From: Paenibacillus glycanilyticus NBRC 16618
Lineage (GTDB): Bacteria; Bacillota; Bacilli; Paenibacillales; Paenibacillaceae
DNA: 64,000 nt
Assembly (NCBI RefSeq): GCF_004000805.1
Contig: NZ_BILY01000008.1
Location: forward strand, 1 to 64,000
Direction: 5' to 3'
Part shown: piece by piece, positions 25,429-33,717 of the stretch
Layout: each line of letters begins with the position of its first letter
Numbering within the stretch: position 1 is the first letter of the stretch
The notes under the pieces: model-generated
Seen by the model: the letters and a program-made list of their open reading frames with translations, nothing else
Told to the model about the DNA's origin: nothing
Database searches by the model: none
Made by a program: the position numbers and the translations under genes

Positions 25429-26838
25429 ATGCATCAATCCAAATGGATTATTCTCACGATTATTATCGCGTGCCAGCTAATCGTTGTGCTTGACGCGTCC
25501 GTCATGGTAACGGCCATTCCGCAAATCGGAAGGACGCTTCACATGTCGACAACCAGCTTGACTTGGGTTCATAACAGCTACATTCTCGCCTTCGGCGGTT
25601 TCTTGCTGCTTGGTGCCCGGGCAGGAGATCTCCTGGGGCGAAGACGAATGCTAGGCATCGGAATCGGGTTGTTCTCTTTGACCTCATTCTTTGCAGGCAT
25701 AGCGCCAACGGCTGAATTTCTGCTTATCTCGCGGGCTCTGCAAGGCTTTGCCGCCGCACTCGCCACGCCTGCCGCGCTTGCCTTGCTGTCGGCTACCTTT
25801 GTGGAAGCGAAGGAACGCTCCCGGGCGATTTCCATGTACAGCGCCGTATCCGCCGCAGGGGGAAGCATCGGCCTCATTCTTGGCGGATTCTTCACCGATT
25901 TTGTCTCCTGGCGCTTCGGTATGTTTATTAATGTACCCATCGGAATTGTTTTGCTGTACCTGGTTTACAAGTTTATTCAGCCAACAAGCATCAGATCCGG
26001 CCGCTTTGATATAGGCGGCGCCCTTACTTCCGTTATCGGCATGACCTCGTTGGTTTACGGTTTGGTTCAAGCGGCGGATTACGGCTGGGGTAACCCCGCA
26101 ACTTGGATTCCGCTTGCGGCCGGAGTTGTCCTGCTGGCGGTATTTGTTCTTATTGAAACCCGGGCGGCTGAGCCGATTATCCCGCTGCGGTTATTTGCGA
26201 ACCGCCAGCGTTCCGGGGCATACTTGGGAAGATTTCTGATGGTTGGCGGGAACTTCTCCCTCTTTTTCTTTATCCCGCAATATTTGCAAAATGCCCTGGG
26301 ATTCAGCTCCTTTGAAGCAGGTCTGGCCTTCCTGCCGTTTACCGTTGCTCAGTTCGGAATGATGTACATTATCCCGGGACTGGTTCGGCGATATGGCAAT
26401 ATCAAAGTACTGTCTGCCGGGTTAATCATTGCGATTATCGGTACGCTTCTGTTAAGCCGGATGGTCTCCGCTCAGACGCCGTTCTTTCCGGATCTGTTTA
26501 TTCTTCTCGCTATCATGGGCATCGGTGCCGGAATGGTCTTTCAGCCGCTTACGGCAATGGGACTGACCGGTGTGCAGCCGCAAGACAGCGGCGCGGCTTC
26601 GGGTCTGGTCAATGTCGCCCATCAAAGCGGTGCTTCCTTGGGCCTTGCGGTTCTCATTACGGTGTTTAATACCTCGATCCGCGCGGAACACCCTTCCGTA
26701 TCGGAGTTTGCGCATGCGGTCTCGAACTCCATATTGGGATCCGTCTTCTTTATCGTATCGGCCTTGCTGGTGACGTTTATCTGCTTTGCATCCGTTCGGC
26801 AAATGACCCGCAAACGGGCTCTGCAAGCCAATAAATAA
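25429..26838 (+). CDS. MFS drug efflux transporter, DHA2 family
   Basis: About 470 residues with 14 predicted membrane segments, typical of the EmrB/QacA DHA2 branch. The first segment is followed by QLIVVLDASVMVTAIPQIGRTL (motif D1-like). Motif A is GARAGDLLGRRRMLG, and motif C lies in SAAGGSIGLILGG. A proton-driven export role for toxic compounds is inferred from family. The ATG at 25429 is chosen because AGAAAGGA lies eight bases upstream; a GTG two codons earlier is too close to it. It is divergent from the AraC-type gene and ends at a bidirectional terminator. Confidence 0.85.
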   Translation: MHQSKWIILTIIIACQLIVVLDASVMVTAIPQIGRTLHMSTTSLTWVHNSYILAFGGFLLLGARAGDLLGRRRMLGIGIGLFSLTSFFAGIAPTAEFLLISRALQGFAAALATPAALALLSATFVEAKERSRAISMYSAVSAAGGSIGLILGGFFTDFVSWRFGMFINVPIGIVLLYLVYKFIQPTSIRSGRFDIGGALTSVIGMTSLVYGLVQAADYGWGNPATWIPLAAGVVLLAVFVLIETRAAEPIIPLRLFANRQRSGAYLGRFLMVGGNFSLFFFIPQYLQNALGFSSFEAGLAFLPFTVAQFGMMYIIPGLVRRYGNIKVLSAGLIIAIIGTLLLSRMVSAQTPFFPDLFILLAIMGIGAGMVFQPLTAMGLTGVQPQDSGAASGLVNVAHQSGASLGLAVLITVFNTSIRAEHPSVSEFAHAVSNSILGSVFFIVSALLVTFICFASVRQMTRKRALQANK

Positions 26839-26845
26839 GAACAGC

Positions 26846-26878
26846 AAAAAGGCTGCCTATCAAGTAGGCAGCCTTTTT
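26846..26878. terminator. Bidirectional terminator, MFS gene / spore protein gene
   Basis: Perfect 14-bp stem AAAAAGGCTGCCTA/TAGGCAGCCTTTTT with loop tcaag. T-runs on both strands serve the convergent genes. Confidence 0.9.
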
Positions 26879-26891
26879 GGCTTCGTATTTA

Positions 26892-27119
26892 CTAACGACG
26901 GAAGTTAGTGGATGCACCGCCGAGGCTTTGCTCAGCGATTTCAACCAAACGGCGAGTAATCGATCCACCGATTTTTCCGGCATTATAAGTAGTAATATCA
27001 CCGTTGTAACCATCACGCGATAAGGAAATACCGAGCTCTGAAGCCACTTCGAATTTGATTTGATCCAAAGCTTGCGCTGCTTGTGGTACCACTAAAGTAT
27101 TGCTGTTGCTTCTAGACAT
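26892..27119 (-). CDS. Alpha/beta-type small acid-soluble spore protein
   Basis: 75 residues. It has the two conserved SASP blocks: ALDQIKFEVASELGI, which holds the germination-protease cleavage region (FEVASE), and GGSITRRLVEIAEQSL. These proteins coat spore DNA in the forespore, switch it to an A-like form and give UV and heat resistance; they are degraded on germination. AGGAGGG precedes the ATG. Expression in the forespore under sigma-G is expected from the family, but I could not find a convincing sigma-G promoter. It shows that the host forms endospores. Confidence 0.95.
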   Translation of the reverse strand: MSRSNSNTLVVPQAAQALDQIKFEVASELGISLSRDGYNGDITTYNAGKIGGSITRRLVEIAEQSLGGASTNFRR

Positions 27120-27218
27120 TGAAAAGCCCTCCTAATGTGTTGGTTTGTGATGTAATTTTTGGTGCTGAAATTAATTTCTCCAGCTACCACCACATTATGC
27201 AAGGTAACGAAAAACTTT

Positions 27219-27797
27219 TTAATAACGGAGCCATACGTTCATTTCGCCAGGCTCACGGTTGCCCCACAGATAGTAAGGAATCGCTTTGAAACGGACGGAT
27301 TCCCTATGCTTGGTTAGCGGCTGATAAGGCTGACCTTCCACCCAGCCGGAATTGTCAATAACAACTCCGTTGCCTTCCACTACGACGCAGCCTCCAAGCA
27401 GTTCCGAAGCTTTGCTTGCCGATAGTTCCGGCACTTCCGCAAGCGATAGAGATGCCAGCGGCTTGCCGTTGTCCGCTTCCTCTACGCAGTAGACAAGCGG
27501 CCCGCGTTGAATGGCGGCTTTACCGGCATCCGCGCGGATTAACGGATTCGCGGCAATCAACAACGTCTCGATTGGCAGCAGCCATTCCACCTGATCACCG
27601 TCCTGCCATACGCGGTATACGGTGGCGTAGCCTTTATCCACATGGTAACGGACTGATTCTCCGTTTATTTTCAATACCGGCTCTTTCGAAGAGAACCAGT
27701 TCGGAATACGAAGCGCAAGCATAAACGGAACATCGTCTTTATCTTCTTGCAGCGATATCTTAAATTCAACCTGGCCGTTCCAAGGGAGCTCCGATTT
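27219..27797 (-). pseudogene. C-terminal part of GH127 gene, separated by an in-frame TAG
   Basis: These 193 codons continue in exactly the same frame as the upstream 452-residue GH127 ORF, directly after its TAG at 27798-27800. The residues after the stop (KSELPWNGQVEFKISLQ, then FMLALRIPNWFS) match the beta-sandwich that follows the GH127 barrel, where homologues have a run like QxxYPWDG. The stop therefore replaces a sense codon, probably CAG. The only later Met (at 27722) has no good ribosome site, so this piece is unlikely to be made on its own. Intact GH127 enzymes are about 640-660 residues, which equals the two parts together. Confidence 0.75.
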
Positions 27798-29156
27798 CTA
27801 GTTCATTACGATTTTCCGGCCTCCCGTCTCGAATGCTACTTCGCTTCCGATAAACAGATGGACACGGACGGTTGAGCCGTCCTCCGACACATCATAAATG
27901 TAGTCGTCGAGCGAGCCTAACAAACGGGCTACGTTAGGCGGGCAGCAGGAGCACCCGAACCATTTTTGCCTAACCGGCTTCACATGGAATTTATCCGGGC
28001 TCATGGCGCTTGCTTCCGGCCATACCTCAAGCGGATTCACATAGAAGAAATGCTTGCCATCCTTCGCCATGCTTCCGAGCACGTTATTGTACAAGGCCCG
28101 CTCCATCACGTCCGCGTACTCGCTCTTGGCCTCCAGCTGAAGCATCCGCCGTGCCCAGAAGATAAGGCCGATCGACGCGCAGGTCTCCGCGTAGACAATA
28201 TCGTTCGGAAGATCGTGGTCGAAGGTAAAAGCTTCTCCTAGATGCGTCGCGCCAATCCCCCCGGTGATGTACATTTGCTTGCCGGTCGTATTCGCCCACA
28301 GCCGCTCGCATGCTTCGCGGAGCTTGACGTCACCGGTTAAGCGGGCAAGATCCGCCATGGCTGTATACAGGTATACCGCCCGAACGGCATGTCCGACGGC
28401 AACCGGCTGCTCCCGAACCGGAATATGGCTTTGGTACACCTCGAGATTAGGCTCCCCTTGCGCCCAGATCGTTGTCCGGCCGCGTCGTTCCCATTCCTCC
28501 AGGAAATAATTCGGCTTGCTGCCGCGTTCGTCGATAAAGTACAAGCTCAGGTTCAGATACCGTTCTTCTCCCGTAACCTGATACAGCTTCACTAAGGCCA
28601 GTTCAACCTCCGGATGGCCGCAATAAGCCTGCATTTGTCCCGGTTCCTTACCAAACAAGCTTGCGATAAGGTCGGCAAAGCGGCAGGAAATGTCGAGCAG
28701 CTTGCGCTTGCCCGTTGCCCGGTAATAAGCAACAGCCGCTTCGAACAAATGACCCGCGCAGTACAGCTCATGCGCTTCATACAGGTTGGACCACTCTTTG
28801 CCGGGCTCTTGAATCGTAAAATACGTATTTAGATATCCGTTCTCATGCTGGGCTTGTCCAATCAACTCGATCGCTTCATCCGCAATCTTTTCCAGCTCCG
28901 GATCGGGTTGACGTTCTAGCGAATAAGCAACGGCCTCCAGCCATTTGTAGAGATCGCTGTCCTGAAAAATCCATCCGCCGAATTCGCCCTTCTCTAGGCC
29001 CGCCGCAATCCTGAAATTGCGGATAGAATAGCTGGGCTCCGCGTCTTGAATGCGGTCATTCAAAGCCTCCCATTGATATGGGATGACCGTTGTTCGTACT
29101 AGCTCTGTATATTCATTCCAAAAATCATCCTTGATGCTGATCTGCGTGTCCTTCAT
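27798..29156 (-). CDS. GH127 beta-L-arabinofuranosidase, catalytic part truncated by a stop codon
   Basis: 452 residues with the alpha/alpha-barrel of GH127 (formerly DUF1680), which removes beta-L-arabinofuranose from plant glycans and glycoproteins. Active-site residues known from HypBA1 can be placed: a candidate acid/base Glu at 308 (LGEAFTFDHD), zinc ligands Glu324 and Cys326 (YAETCASIG), and the Cys pair 404-405 in GCSCCPPN, one of which is the nucleophile. All catalytic residues precede the premature TAG; the C-terminal beta-domain is lost. No signal peptide, so a cytoplasmic enzyme acting on imported oligosaccharides. Divergent from an AraC-type regulator. Confidence 0.75.
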   Translation of the reverse strand: MKDTQISIKDDFWNEYTELVRTTVIPYQWEALNDRIQDAEPSYSIRNFRIAAGLEKGEFGGWIFQDSDLYKWLEAVAYSLERQPDPELEKIADEAIELIGQAQHENGYLNTYFTIQEPGKEWSNLYEAHELYCAGHLFEAAVAYYRATGKRKLLDISCRFADLIASLFGKEPGQMQAYCGHPEVELALVKLYQVTGEERYLNLSLYFIDERGSKPNYFLEEWERRGRTTIWAQGEPNLEVYQSHIPVREQPVAVGHAVRAVYLYTAMADLARLTGDVKLREACERLWANTTGKQMYITGGIGATHLGEAFTFDHDLPNDIVYAETCASIGLIFWARRMLQLEAKSEYADVMERALYNNVLGSMAKDGKHFFYVNPLEVWPEASAMSPDKFHVKPVRQKWFGCSCCPPNVARLLGSLDDYIYDVSEDGSTVRVHLFIGSEVAFETGGRKIVMN

Positions 29157-29307
29157 TATAATCCTCCTTCAGATGACTGCCTAGTCGTTAAAAACGATAA
29201 AAATTGACTCCATGTAAGTTCGAGTATATGCTTTATTCGTCTGCATCAATAGGAATGGATTGAACTTTTTCTTATACAAAATGACACAGTAAGGAGGTGA
29301 ATCGCAT

Positions 29308-30135
29308 TTGAGCTTCGTAGAACTGCAAACCCCGCCCCTCCCTTATTACTGGGAGTCCGGCTGCTCCGAGTTCCGAGCCGGAGACCGGCATCCCAATCGA
29401 AGAAACTTCGGCCTATTCGACTTGATTGTTGTGGCTGAAGGGAAGTTGTTTATCGGGGAGAACGGTCAGGAATGGTCGCTAGGCAAAGGGGATACCTTGC
29501 TTTTGCTGCCTGACGGAGAACACTATTCGGTGAAGCCATGCGAGCAGCATACCGTTTTTTACTGGGTGCATTTCGAGCATCTGATCTGGCAATCGCATGC
29601 CAAAGAAGGAGCCTCGGCGCAATCTTTCTTGAATCCCCACCTCATTCGGATTCCGAAGCATATTGCCCTGAATGATTCCGGGAATGCCTTCAAGCTGATG
29701 CGTCAGCTGTTGAATCTGACCGTCGGAGACTCCTTCTGGGAGGAACAAAGCTTGCTAGCCCGGCTGCTCTCGCTGCTCGAGAGCGAAAGCTTAAACAAAA
29801 CCATTACGCCGGCTACGCGTCTCGCGGAAAAAGCCGCCTTTTATCTGCAGCAGAATTTCCAAAAAGACATTACATACGAGCTGCTTGCCGAAGAACTGCA
29901 CTTTCATCCTAATTACATCGTCCGCTGCATGAAGAAGCGATACGGCATGACGCCTAGCCACTACTTGCTTGAATTCCGGCTGGACCGGGCGAAGAAGCTG
30001 CTCGTTTCCTCCGAGTGGTCGATTGAACGAATTGCCGAAGAGGTTGGCTTCCGGTATGCCCCTTATTTCACGGCCTGCTTCAAGCGTAGGGAAGGCATCT
30101 CTCCGCTTCGCTACCGTAAATCGGTTCAGCAATGA
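29308..30135 (+). CDS. AraC-family regulator, divergent from the GH127 gene
   Basis: 275 residues from a TTG start with a perfect AAGGAGGTGA seven bases upstream. The N-terminal cupin-like sensor (about 15-130) includes NFGLFDLIVVAEGKLFIGENG and GDTLLLLPDGEHY. The C-terminal double HTH is at about 170-270: ITYELLAEELHFHPNYIVRCMKKRYG and SIERIAEEVGFRYAPYFTACFKRR. Such regulators usually activate the adjacent sugar-hydrolase gene in response to a sugar; here that target is the interrupted GH127 gene. Confidence 0.85.
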   Translation: MSFVELQTPPLPYYWESGCSEFRAGDRHPNRRNFGLFDLIVVAEGKLFIGENGQEWSLGKGDTLLLLPDGEHYSVKPCEQHTVFYWVHFEHLIWQSHAKEGASAQSFLNPHLIRIPKHIALNDSGNAFKLMRQLLNLTVGDSFWEEQSLLARLLSLLESESLNKTITPATRLAEKAAFYLQQNFQKDITYELLAEELHFHPNYIVRCMKKRYGMTPSHYLLEFRLDRAKKLLVSSEWSIERIAEEVGFRYAPYFTACFKRREGISPLRYRKSVQQ

Positions 30136-30150
30136 AAAAGCGGAACAAAA

Positions 30151-30173
30151 AAAGCCGATAAGTTATCGGCTTT
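30151..30173 (-). terminator. Hairpin overlapping the stop codon of the 199-residue membrane protein gene
   Basis: AAAGCCGATA/TATCGGCTTT stem followed on the minus strand by seven T residues. The stop codon TAA of the minus-strand gene (30163-30165) lies inside the hairpin. The plus strand has only three T residues, so termination of the AraC gene would be weaker. Confidence 0.6.
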
Positions 30174-30762
30174 CTCTGTGCTTGAGCAAATTGATTATTC
30201 GTTCATAGTCATAAATGTTATAGGTTTTAAAAGCTAATTTATGTATTCCGCCGCTCTCCGTAAATGAAAAGATAACATAATCTTCATCCCTCTCGAAATC
30301 TGCCGAAAGACTATTCTTGCTGATCTCCTTAATGAGCACGGCTTCAGACTCCGCCTGGAACAACGATTTTTTCATGACTCTAACTTCGGTATCCGTAAAA
30401 ACAAAGAATCCTTTAAAACGCACATCGTCTATTAGAATCGTCAGATCCTTAATTTTGGTGTCGGATGCTTCAGCGATCTTCTCCTGTATGCTGCTGGAGG
30501 AAGTTGGCTGGAACAGCGATAAGATTCCGGATTGAACCGGTTGATTTGCATCAAATTTATTCACTAGCTTTTGCAGCAGATTAACGATTTCCGATAAGCC
30601 TATAAAGATAAAGCCTGCCGTAACACCCGACAACCACCAATATAGAGCAATGGTCATATGAAAGCCATCAGGAGCATCCCCGAAAACTAAGCCTTCAATA
30701 AACCCAATGACAAGCAGCAGTATTCCGATTCCCATCAAGCATGTAGAAATATTGTTTCTCAT
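30163..30762 (-). CDS. Two-helix membrane protein of unknown function
   Basis: 199 residues, family not recognised. Two N-terminal membrane helices are clear (about 9-27 and 38-58). A short amphipathic stretch and a Ser-rich linker follow (about 60-95), then a soluble domain with alternating strands (RFKGFFVFTDTEVRVMKKSLF, about 112-150; DYVIFSFTES). The soluble part could be a PH-like beta-fold facing the cytoplasm, but that is a guess from pattern only. It stands alone, with its stop inside its terminator. Confidence 0.6.
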   Translation of the reverse strand: MRNNISTCLMGIGILLLVIGFIEGLVFGDAPDGFHMTIALYWWLSGVTAGFIFIGLSEIVNLLQKLVNKFDANQPVQSGILSLFQPTSSSSIQEKIAEASDTKIKDLTILIDDVRFKGFFVFTDTEVRVMKKSLFQAESEAVLIKEISKNSLSADFERDEDYVIFSFTESGGIHKLAFKTYNIYDYERIINLLKHRESR

Positions 30763-30877
30763 TTGTCTATGACTCCTTGTTAGGTAAAAATTTTCCTATT
30801 GAAATCATAGCAAAATTTAGTAGATTGGACTAGTTATTTCTTCCTCAGCCTTCTAATCGACGATATTTCTTGCCTTT

Positions 30878-31114
30878 TTAATACACTCTTTTAACTTCTT
30901 TATTAAACCAATGAATATAACCGCAACGATCACAGATTAATATATTTGCTGAACGGTTAGCAAAATCGAGATTAAGGAAACTCATAAAAGCCGTGTTTAA
31001 TTGCGCGTAACTTTTTTCGAATTTATTATAATGGCAATGTACGCAAAGGACTGTGATCCCATTAGCGCTATATTCGCCTGGACCCTTGACTTCCTTCAGA
31101 TTTTTGGCAAACAA
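30878..31114 (-). CDS. Zn-ribbon protein, COG3478-like, possibly frameshifted at its start
   Basis: 78 residues. Two Cys pairs, CVHCHYNKFE and CDRCGYIHWF, bracket AQLNTAFMSFLNLDFANRSANILI; this is the pattern of small predicted nucleic-acid-binding Zn-ribbon proteins (COG3478 type). The only in-frame start is a TTG at 31114 without a clear ribosome site. An ATG at 31151 preceded by AGAGGATGA opens an 11-codon reading frame in another phase that stops 1 base before this TTG. A one-base change there would give a better N terminus. It follows the 58-residue membrane protein gene on the same strand. Confidence 0.6.
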   Translation of the reverse strand: MFAKNLKEVKGPGEYSANGITVLCVHCHYNKFEKSYAQLNTAFMSFLNLDFANRSANILICDRCGYIHWFNKEVKRVY

Positions 31115-31166
31115 CTTAAGAAAACTCTTCGCCCCAGCTATAATCGTTCATCCTCTCATGTGATCT

Positions 31167-31343
31167 TCAATTCTTCCGAGCTATTAATGCTCCTACAGTT
31201 CCAACTACTAACGTCACGACTATAAGGACGATATGGAATAACGTTTCTTCGAATTCATGGACACTATGTATTGTGTTTGAAAAACTAATCATTTCGATAA
31301 TCAGAACCATAATCCATATCGCAAAAACAAGAAAACGAATCAC
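31167..31343 (-). CDS. Small membrane protein, 58 residues
   Basis: GTG start with GAGGTG five bases upstream. The sequence runs IRFLVFAIWIMVLIIEMISF (first helix), then NTIHSVHEFEETLFH, then IVLIVVTLVVGTVGALIARKN (second helix with a positive tail): a two-helix hairpin. The family is not recognised. A 19-codon ORF with a strong ribosome site (31345-31404) ends one base before this start, and the Zn-ribbon gene follows about 50 bases downstream. It could be a stress-type small membrane protein; function unknown. Confidence 0.5.
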   Translation of the reverse strand: MIRFLVFAIWIMVLIIEMISFSNTIHSVHEFEETLFHIVLIVVTLVVGTVGALIARKN

Positions 31344-31344
31344 A

Positions 31345-31404
31345 CTATGTCACCTCAGCTTTCGTACTGAAAGATTGAATTTTAACAGGGATAAGTTGAA
31401 CCAT
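31345..31404 (-). CDS. 19-codon ORF with strong ribosome site, possible leader peptide
   Basis: ATG at 31404 preceded by AGGAGGAAAGATAG; reads MVQLIPVKIQSFSTKAEVT then TAG. It ends one base before the GTG of the 58-residue membrane protein, so translational coupling is plausible. It overlaps in another phase a 29-codon ORF (31382-31471) that also has a good ribosome site (GGGGAGGAG). Whether either peptide is made is unknown. The rest of 31115-31605 holds nothing further that I recognise. Confidence 0.3.
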   Translation of the reverse strand: MVQLIPVKIQSFSTKAEVT

Positions 31405-31605
31405 CTATCTTTCCTCCTGTTTTTTTAAAAATAGAATAGGTCGCCATAAGGTTAAAAAAATTGTACCACATAATGAAATCTCCTCCCCATTTCGAGGTAA
31501 TTATTTACATCGAATCTTGCTTGCAACAATTTTGAATGTACATGCGTCAAAGCTAATGCAACTTGAACGGGGAACTTATCCCGACATCCCGAGGAGGTAA
31601 ATCAA

Positions 31606-32196
31606 ATGAAATTTTATAAATCCATGAAAAATATCGCAGTGGCTTCAGTGCTCGCTGGAACGTTAGCATTGTCTGCCACAGGAGCTGTCCCATCGCATGC
31701 TGCCGCTGCTCAAAGTACCGCTGCTGTCGACGATCACGCAAAAGCTTATGAGACGCTGATGAGTTTCTATAAGCCGGCTCTTAGTGGTCAATTCCCTAAT
31801 TTCCACGGTTTTACGATTGGTTCGACTACGCACCAGTCGGTTATCAAAGCTATTGGTGAAGCTGAATCTCCGGCTAAGGATTCCGACGACTTTGATGTAT
31901 ATCATGCCGAGATGGGCCATCCTGGATATGCGATCAGCTATAAGCTGGGCAAAATCAGAGAAATGCGTTACTTCGGAACAAATGTGGAACGGCAGACTAA
32001 CCTGGGAGGAATCTCCGTTAAAATGCTGGTACAACACTGGGGCACTCCAAATGAGTCCGTCCTGATTAAGTCGGGCAAAACCGTACAAAAGAAAATAACC
32101 TATGTTCGCGGTAAATACCAGCTCGAATTCATCTTTGACGGCACAAGCGGAACGGGCTTAAACCATATTAATCTTGTGAACAAAACGATTAAGTAA
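31606..32196 (+). CDS. Secreted YjgB-family (DUF4309) protein
   Basis: 196 residues with a signal peptide at 1-about 33 (MKNIAVASVLAGTLALSATG, cleavage near SHAAA). The mature part has the YjgB/DUF4309 pattern: FTIGSTTHQSVIKAIGEAESP, then YHAEMGHPGYAISYKLGKIREMRYFG and a closing LNHINLVN. B. subtilis YjgB is an exported protein of unknown function. AGGAGG precedes the ATG and a strong terminator follows. It stands alone. Confidence 0.8.
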   Translation: MKFYKSMKNIAVASVLAGTLALSATGAVPSHAAAAQSTAAVDDHAKAYETLMSFYKPALSGQFPNFHGFTIGSTTHQSVIKAIGEAESPAKDSDDFDVYHAEMGHPGYAISYKLGKIREMRYFGTNVERQTNLGGISVKMLVQHWGTPNESVLIKSGKTVQKKITYVRGKYQLEFIFDGTSGTGLNHINLVNKTIK

Positions 32197-32219
32197 ACAG
32201 CACTCTATTAAGAAATAAA

Positions 32220-32253
32220 GGCAGATGGTCCGCTTGAGACCATCTGCCCTTTT
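32220..32253 (+). terminator. Terminator of the YjgB-like gene
   Basis: Perfect 11-bp stem GGCAGATGGTC/GACCATCTGCC, loop cgcttga, then CTTTT on the plus strand. Confidence 0.85.
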
Positions 32254-32262
32254 ACAACTGCC

Positions 32263-32943
32263 CTATTTGCGTTTTCCCAAAAAAAGTTGACTCACCCGTT
32301 TAGAGAAATCTTCTATCCCGAAACTTGCCGTATCAATCCGGTTATACCAATTCGTTATCGTTTCCAATATCCATAAAGGGATCTGCACTCCGCTAATCAT
32401 AGGATAAAAATGTTTGTATGACCATACTAAGTGTTCCCACCGGTTATCGTTTCCGTCTTTGCTATATTCCGATACATCGAGAACTTTTCCTCTTCCGCCC
32501 TGCAAAAGTACATTTTTAAGATGAATATCTCTTGGGTTCATCCCTTGGCTGCGTATAAACTCCCGGGCATTTTCGACGTCCTCTATCACCTGCTCTGAAA
32601 CAGGGATCCCCTGTAAAAGACAATCATATAGAGTAACTCCTTGTTCAAAACTTAAGACCAGATAGTTGGAGCCGGCACCATAACAATGGGGAAAATAGGG
32701 GGAGCCTTGCAAGCGTTCATAGATGCCTGCTTCCACGTTTTTTTTCTCTAATGACTGAGCGGTATATACTTTATATGCGTAATTAGGGGTGTCAGAATGA
32801 TAAAAGACCGCGGCATCCGTTCCTATGCCGATGCAACGCAAATCTTCCGAGAAGCCGATGACGGAAACCGGCTTGTTATTCTCATGTCCTACGACTTCAA
32901 TGCTCTTTAATGCTTCCTCAACTTGGTTCCAGTCTTCACTCAC
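32263..32943 (-). CDS. Small protein-kinase-like protein
   Basis: 226 residues resembling the short RIO-like/eukaryotic-type kinases of Bacillales (YrzF-like). A Gly-rich start reads CIGIGTDAAVFYHS, followed by the Lys of AYKVYT. The catalytic loop is NPRDIHLKNVLL, in which the usual HRD is PRD but Asp and Asn are kept. DVSEY stands where DFG is expected. The C-terminal lobe is short. Substrate unknown. GTG start with GGAGAAG upstream. It converges on the YjgB-like gene. Whether it is an active kinase or a small-molecule phosphotransferase cannot be decided from sequence. Confidence 0.65.
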   Translation of the reverse strand: MSEDWNQVEEALKSIEVVGHENNKPVSVIGFSEDLRCIGIGTDAAVFYHSDTPNYAYKVYTAQSLEKKNVEAGIYERLQGSPYFPHCYGAGSNYLVLSFEQGVTLYDCLLQGIPVSEQVIEDVENAREFIRSQGMNPRDIHLKNVLLQGGRGKVLDVSEYSKDGNDNRWEHLVWSYKHFYPMISGVQIPLWILETITNWYNRIDTASFGIEDFSKRVSQLFLGKRK

Positions 32944-33094
32944 AACGATCTTCTCCTTCTTGATTTGGCATTACATAAATCGTGACTGCTTACAATTCGG
33001 AGGAATGAATAATAGCGGGCTTCGATCTGGTTAGGTTATCGAATAATAGTTTTACGGTTACCATGCGATAACTGTTTCAACTATTCTTCCACAA

Positions 33095-33130
33095 CAAAAA
33101 ACCGACTGTGCAACATGCACGGCCGGCTCT
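33095..33130 (-). terminator. Probable terminator of the 170-residue protein gene
   Basis: An imperfect hairpin (GTGCA/TGCAC core with CCG/CGG flanks) is followed on the minus strand by TTTTTTG. It lies about 40 bases beyond the stop at 33172. Confidence 0.55.
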
Positions 33131-33171
33131 CTAAAAAATCTCCTCCATCCATCCACCAACTATAAAAACGT

Positions 33172-33684
33172 TCACTCCGTTATTAGCTTTCCTCTAAAGA
33201 TAAACTTGTTCTCGGAAGATATTTCGATACCGGTACTTCCCAGCTTCGTACGTCCGTTGTATGCCGTAAGCTTGATTATCGTTTTATATTGCAATTTATT
33301 CTCTTCCGTTAAAGGTGACCAGTATATTGTTTCACCAGGTTTAACTTCGGCCTTTTTCCCTTGGGAAATCACTTTTCCGTCTGAAGATTTCCATAATAGC
33401 AAATCCCCGTCTGAGGAGCGAACGATAATGCGCGTTGCTTCCTTATTTGCAATGGTTAACGGGAAACCCGGCACATTGCTCTTAAACATCGTGTACGCAG
33501 AGAGCGGAAACTCAACCTCTGGCGGATGAATCTCTTTACCTTGAGACCCGCTTTGATTGATTAGCGTATTCCCCATAAAAAAGATAAAGCCAAGCACACA
33601 AACCGCAATAACCAGAGCTATCTTCCGAATAGATTTGTTACCTCTCGTTGATTGTAAAGCATCCATGTTATTTATATCTTCCAT
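33172..33684 (-). CDS. Membrane-anchored protein of unknown function
   Basis: 170 residues: a short polar N terminus, one membrane helix (about 22-40, IALVIAVCVLGFIFFMGNTL), then an extracytoplasmic beta-rich domain (ATRIIVRSSDGDLLLWKSSDGKV, LTAYNGRTKLGSTGIEI). The family is not recognised. It sits 33 bases downstream of a three-helix membrane protein on the same strand, so the two are probably co-transcribed and might act together at the membrane. Confidence 0.6.
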   Translation of the reverse strand: MEDINNMDALQSTRGNKSIRKIALVIAVCVLGFIFFMGNTLINQSGSQGKEIHPPEVEFPLSAYTMFKSNVPGFPLTIANKEATRIIVRSSDGDLLLWKSSDGKVISQGKKAEVKPGETIYWSPLTEENKLQYKTIIKLTAYNGRTKLGSTGIEISSENKFIFRGKLITE

Positions 33685-33717
33685 TTCCGTTCATACTCCT
33701 AATCGTTTCTTGCCTTA

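Noticed and set aside
27120-27215. Sigma-G promoter before the spore protein gene
   Set aside because: A GCATA-like -35 is present but no acceptable CATnnTA at the right distance, so it is not annotated.
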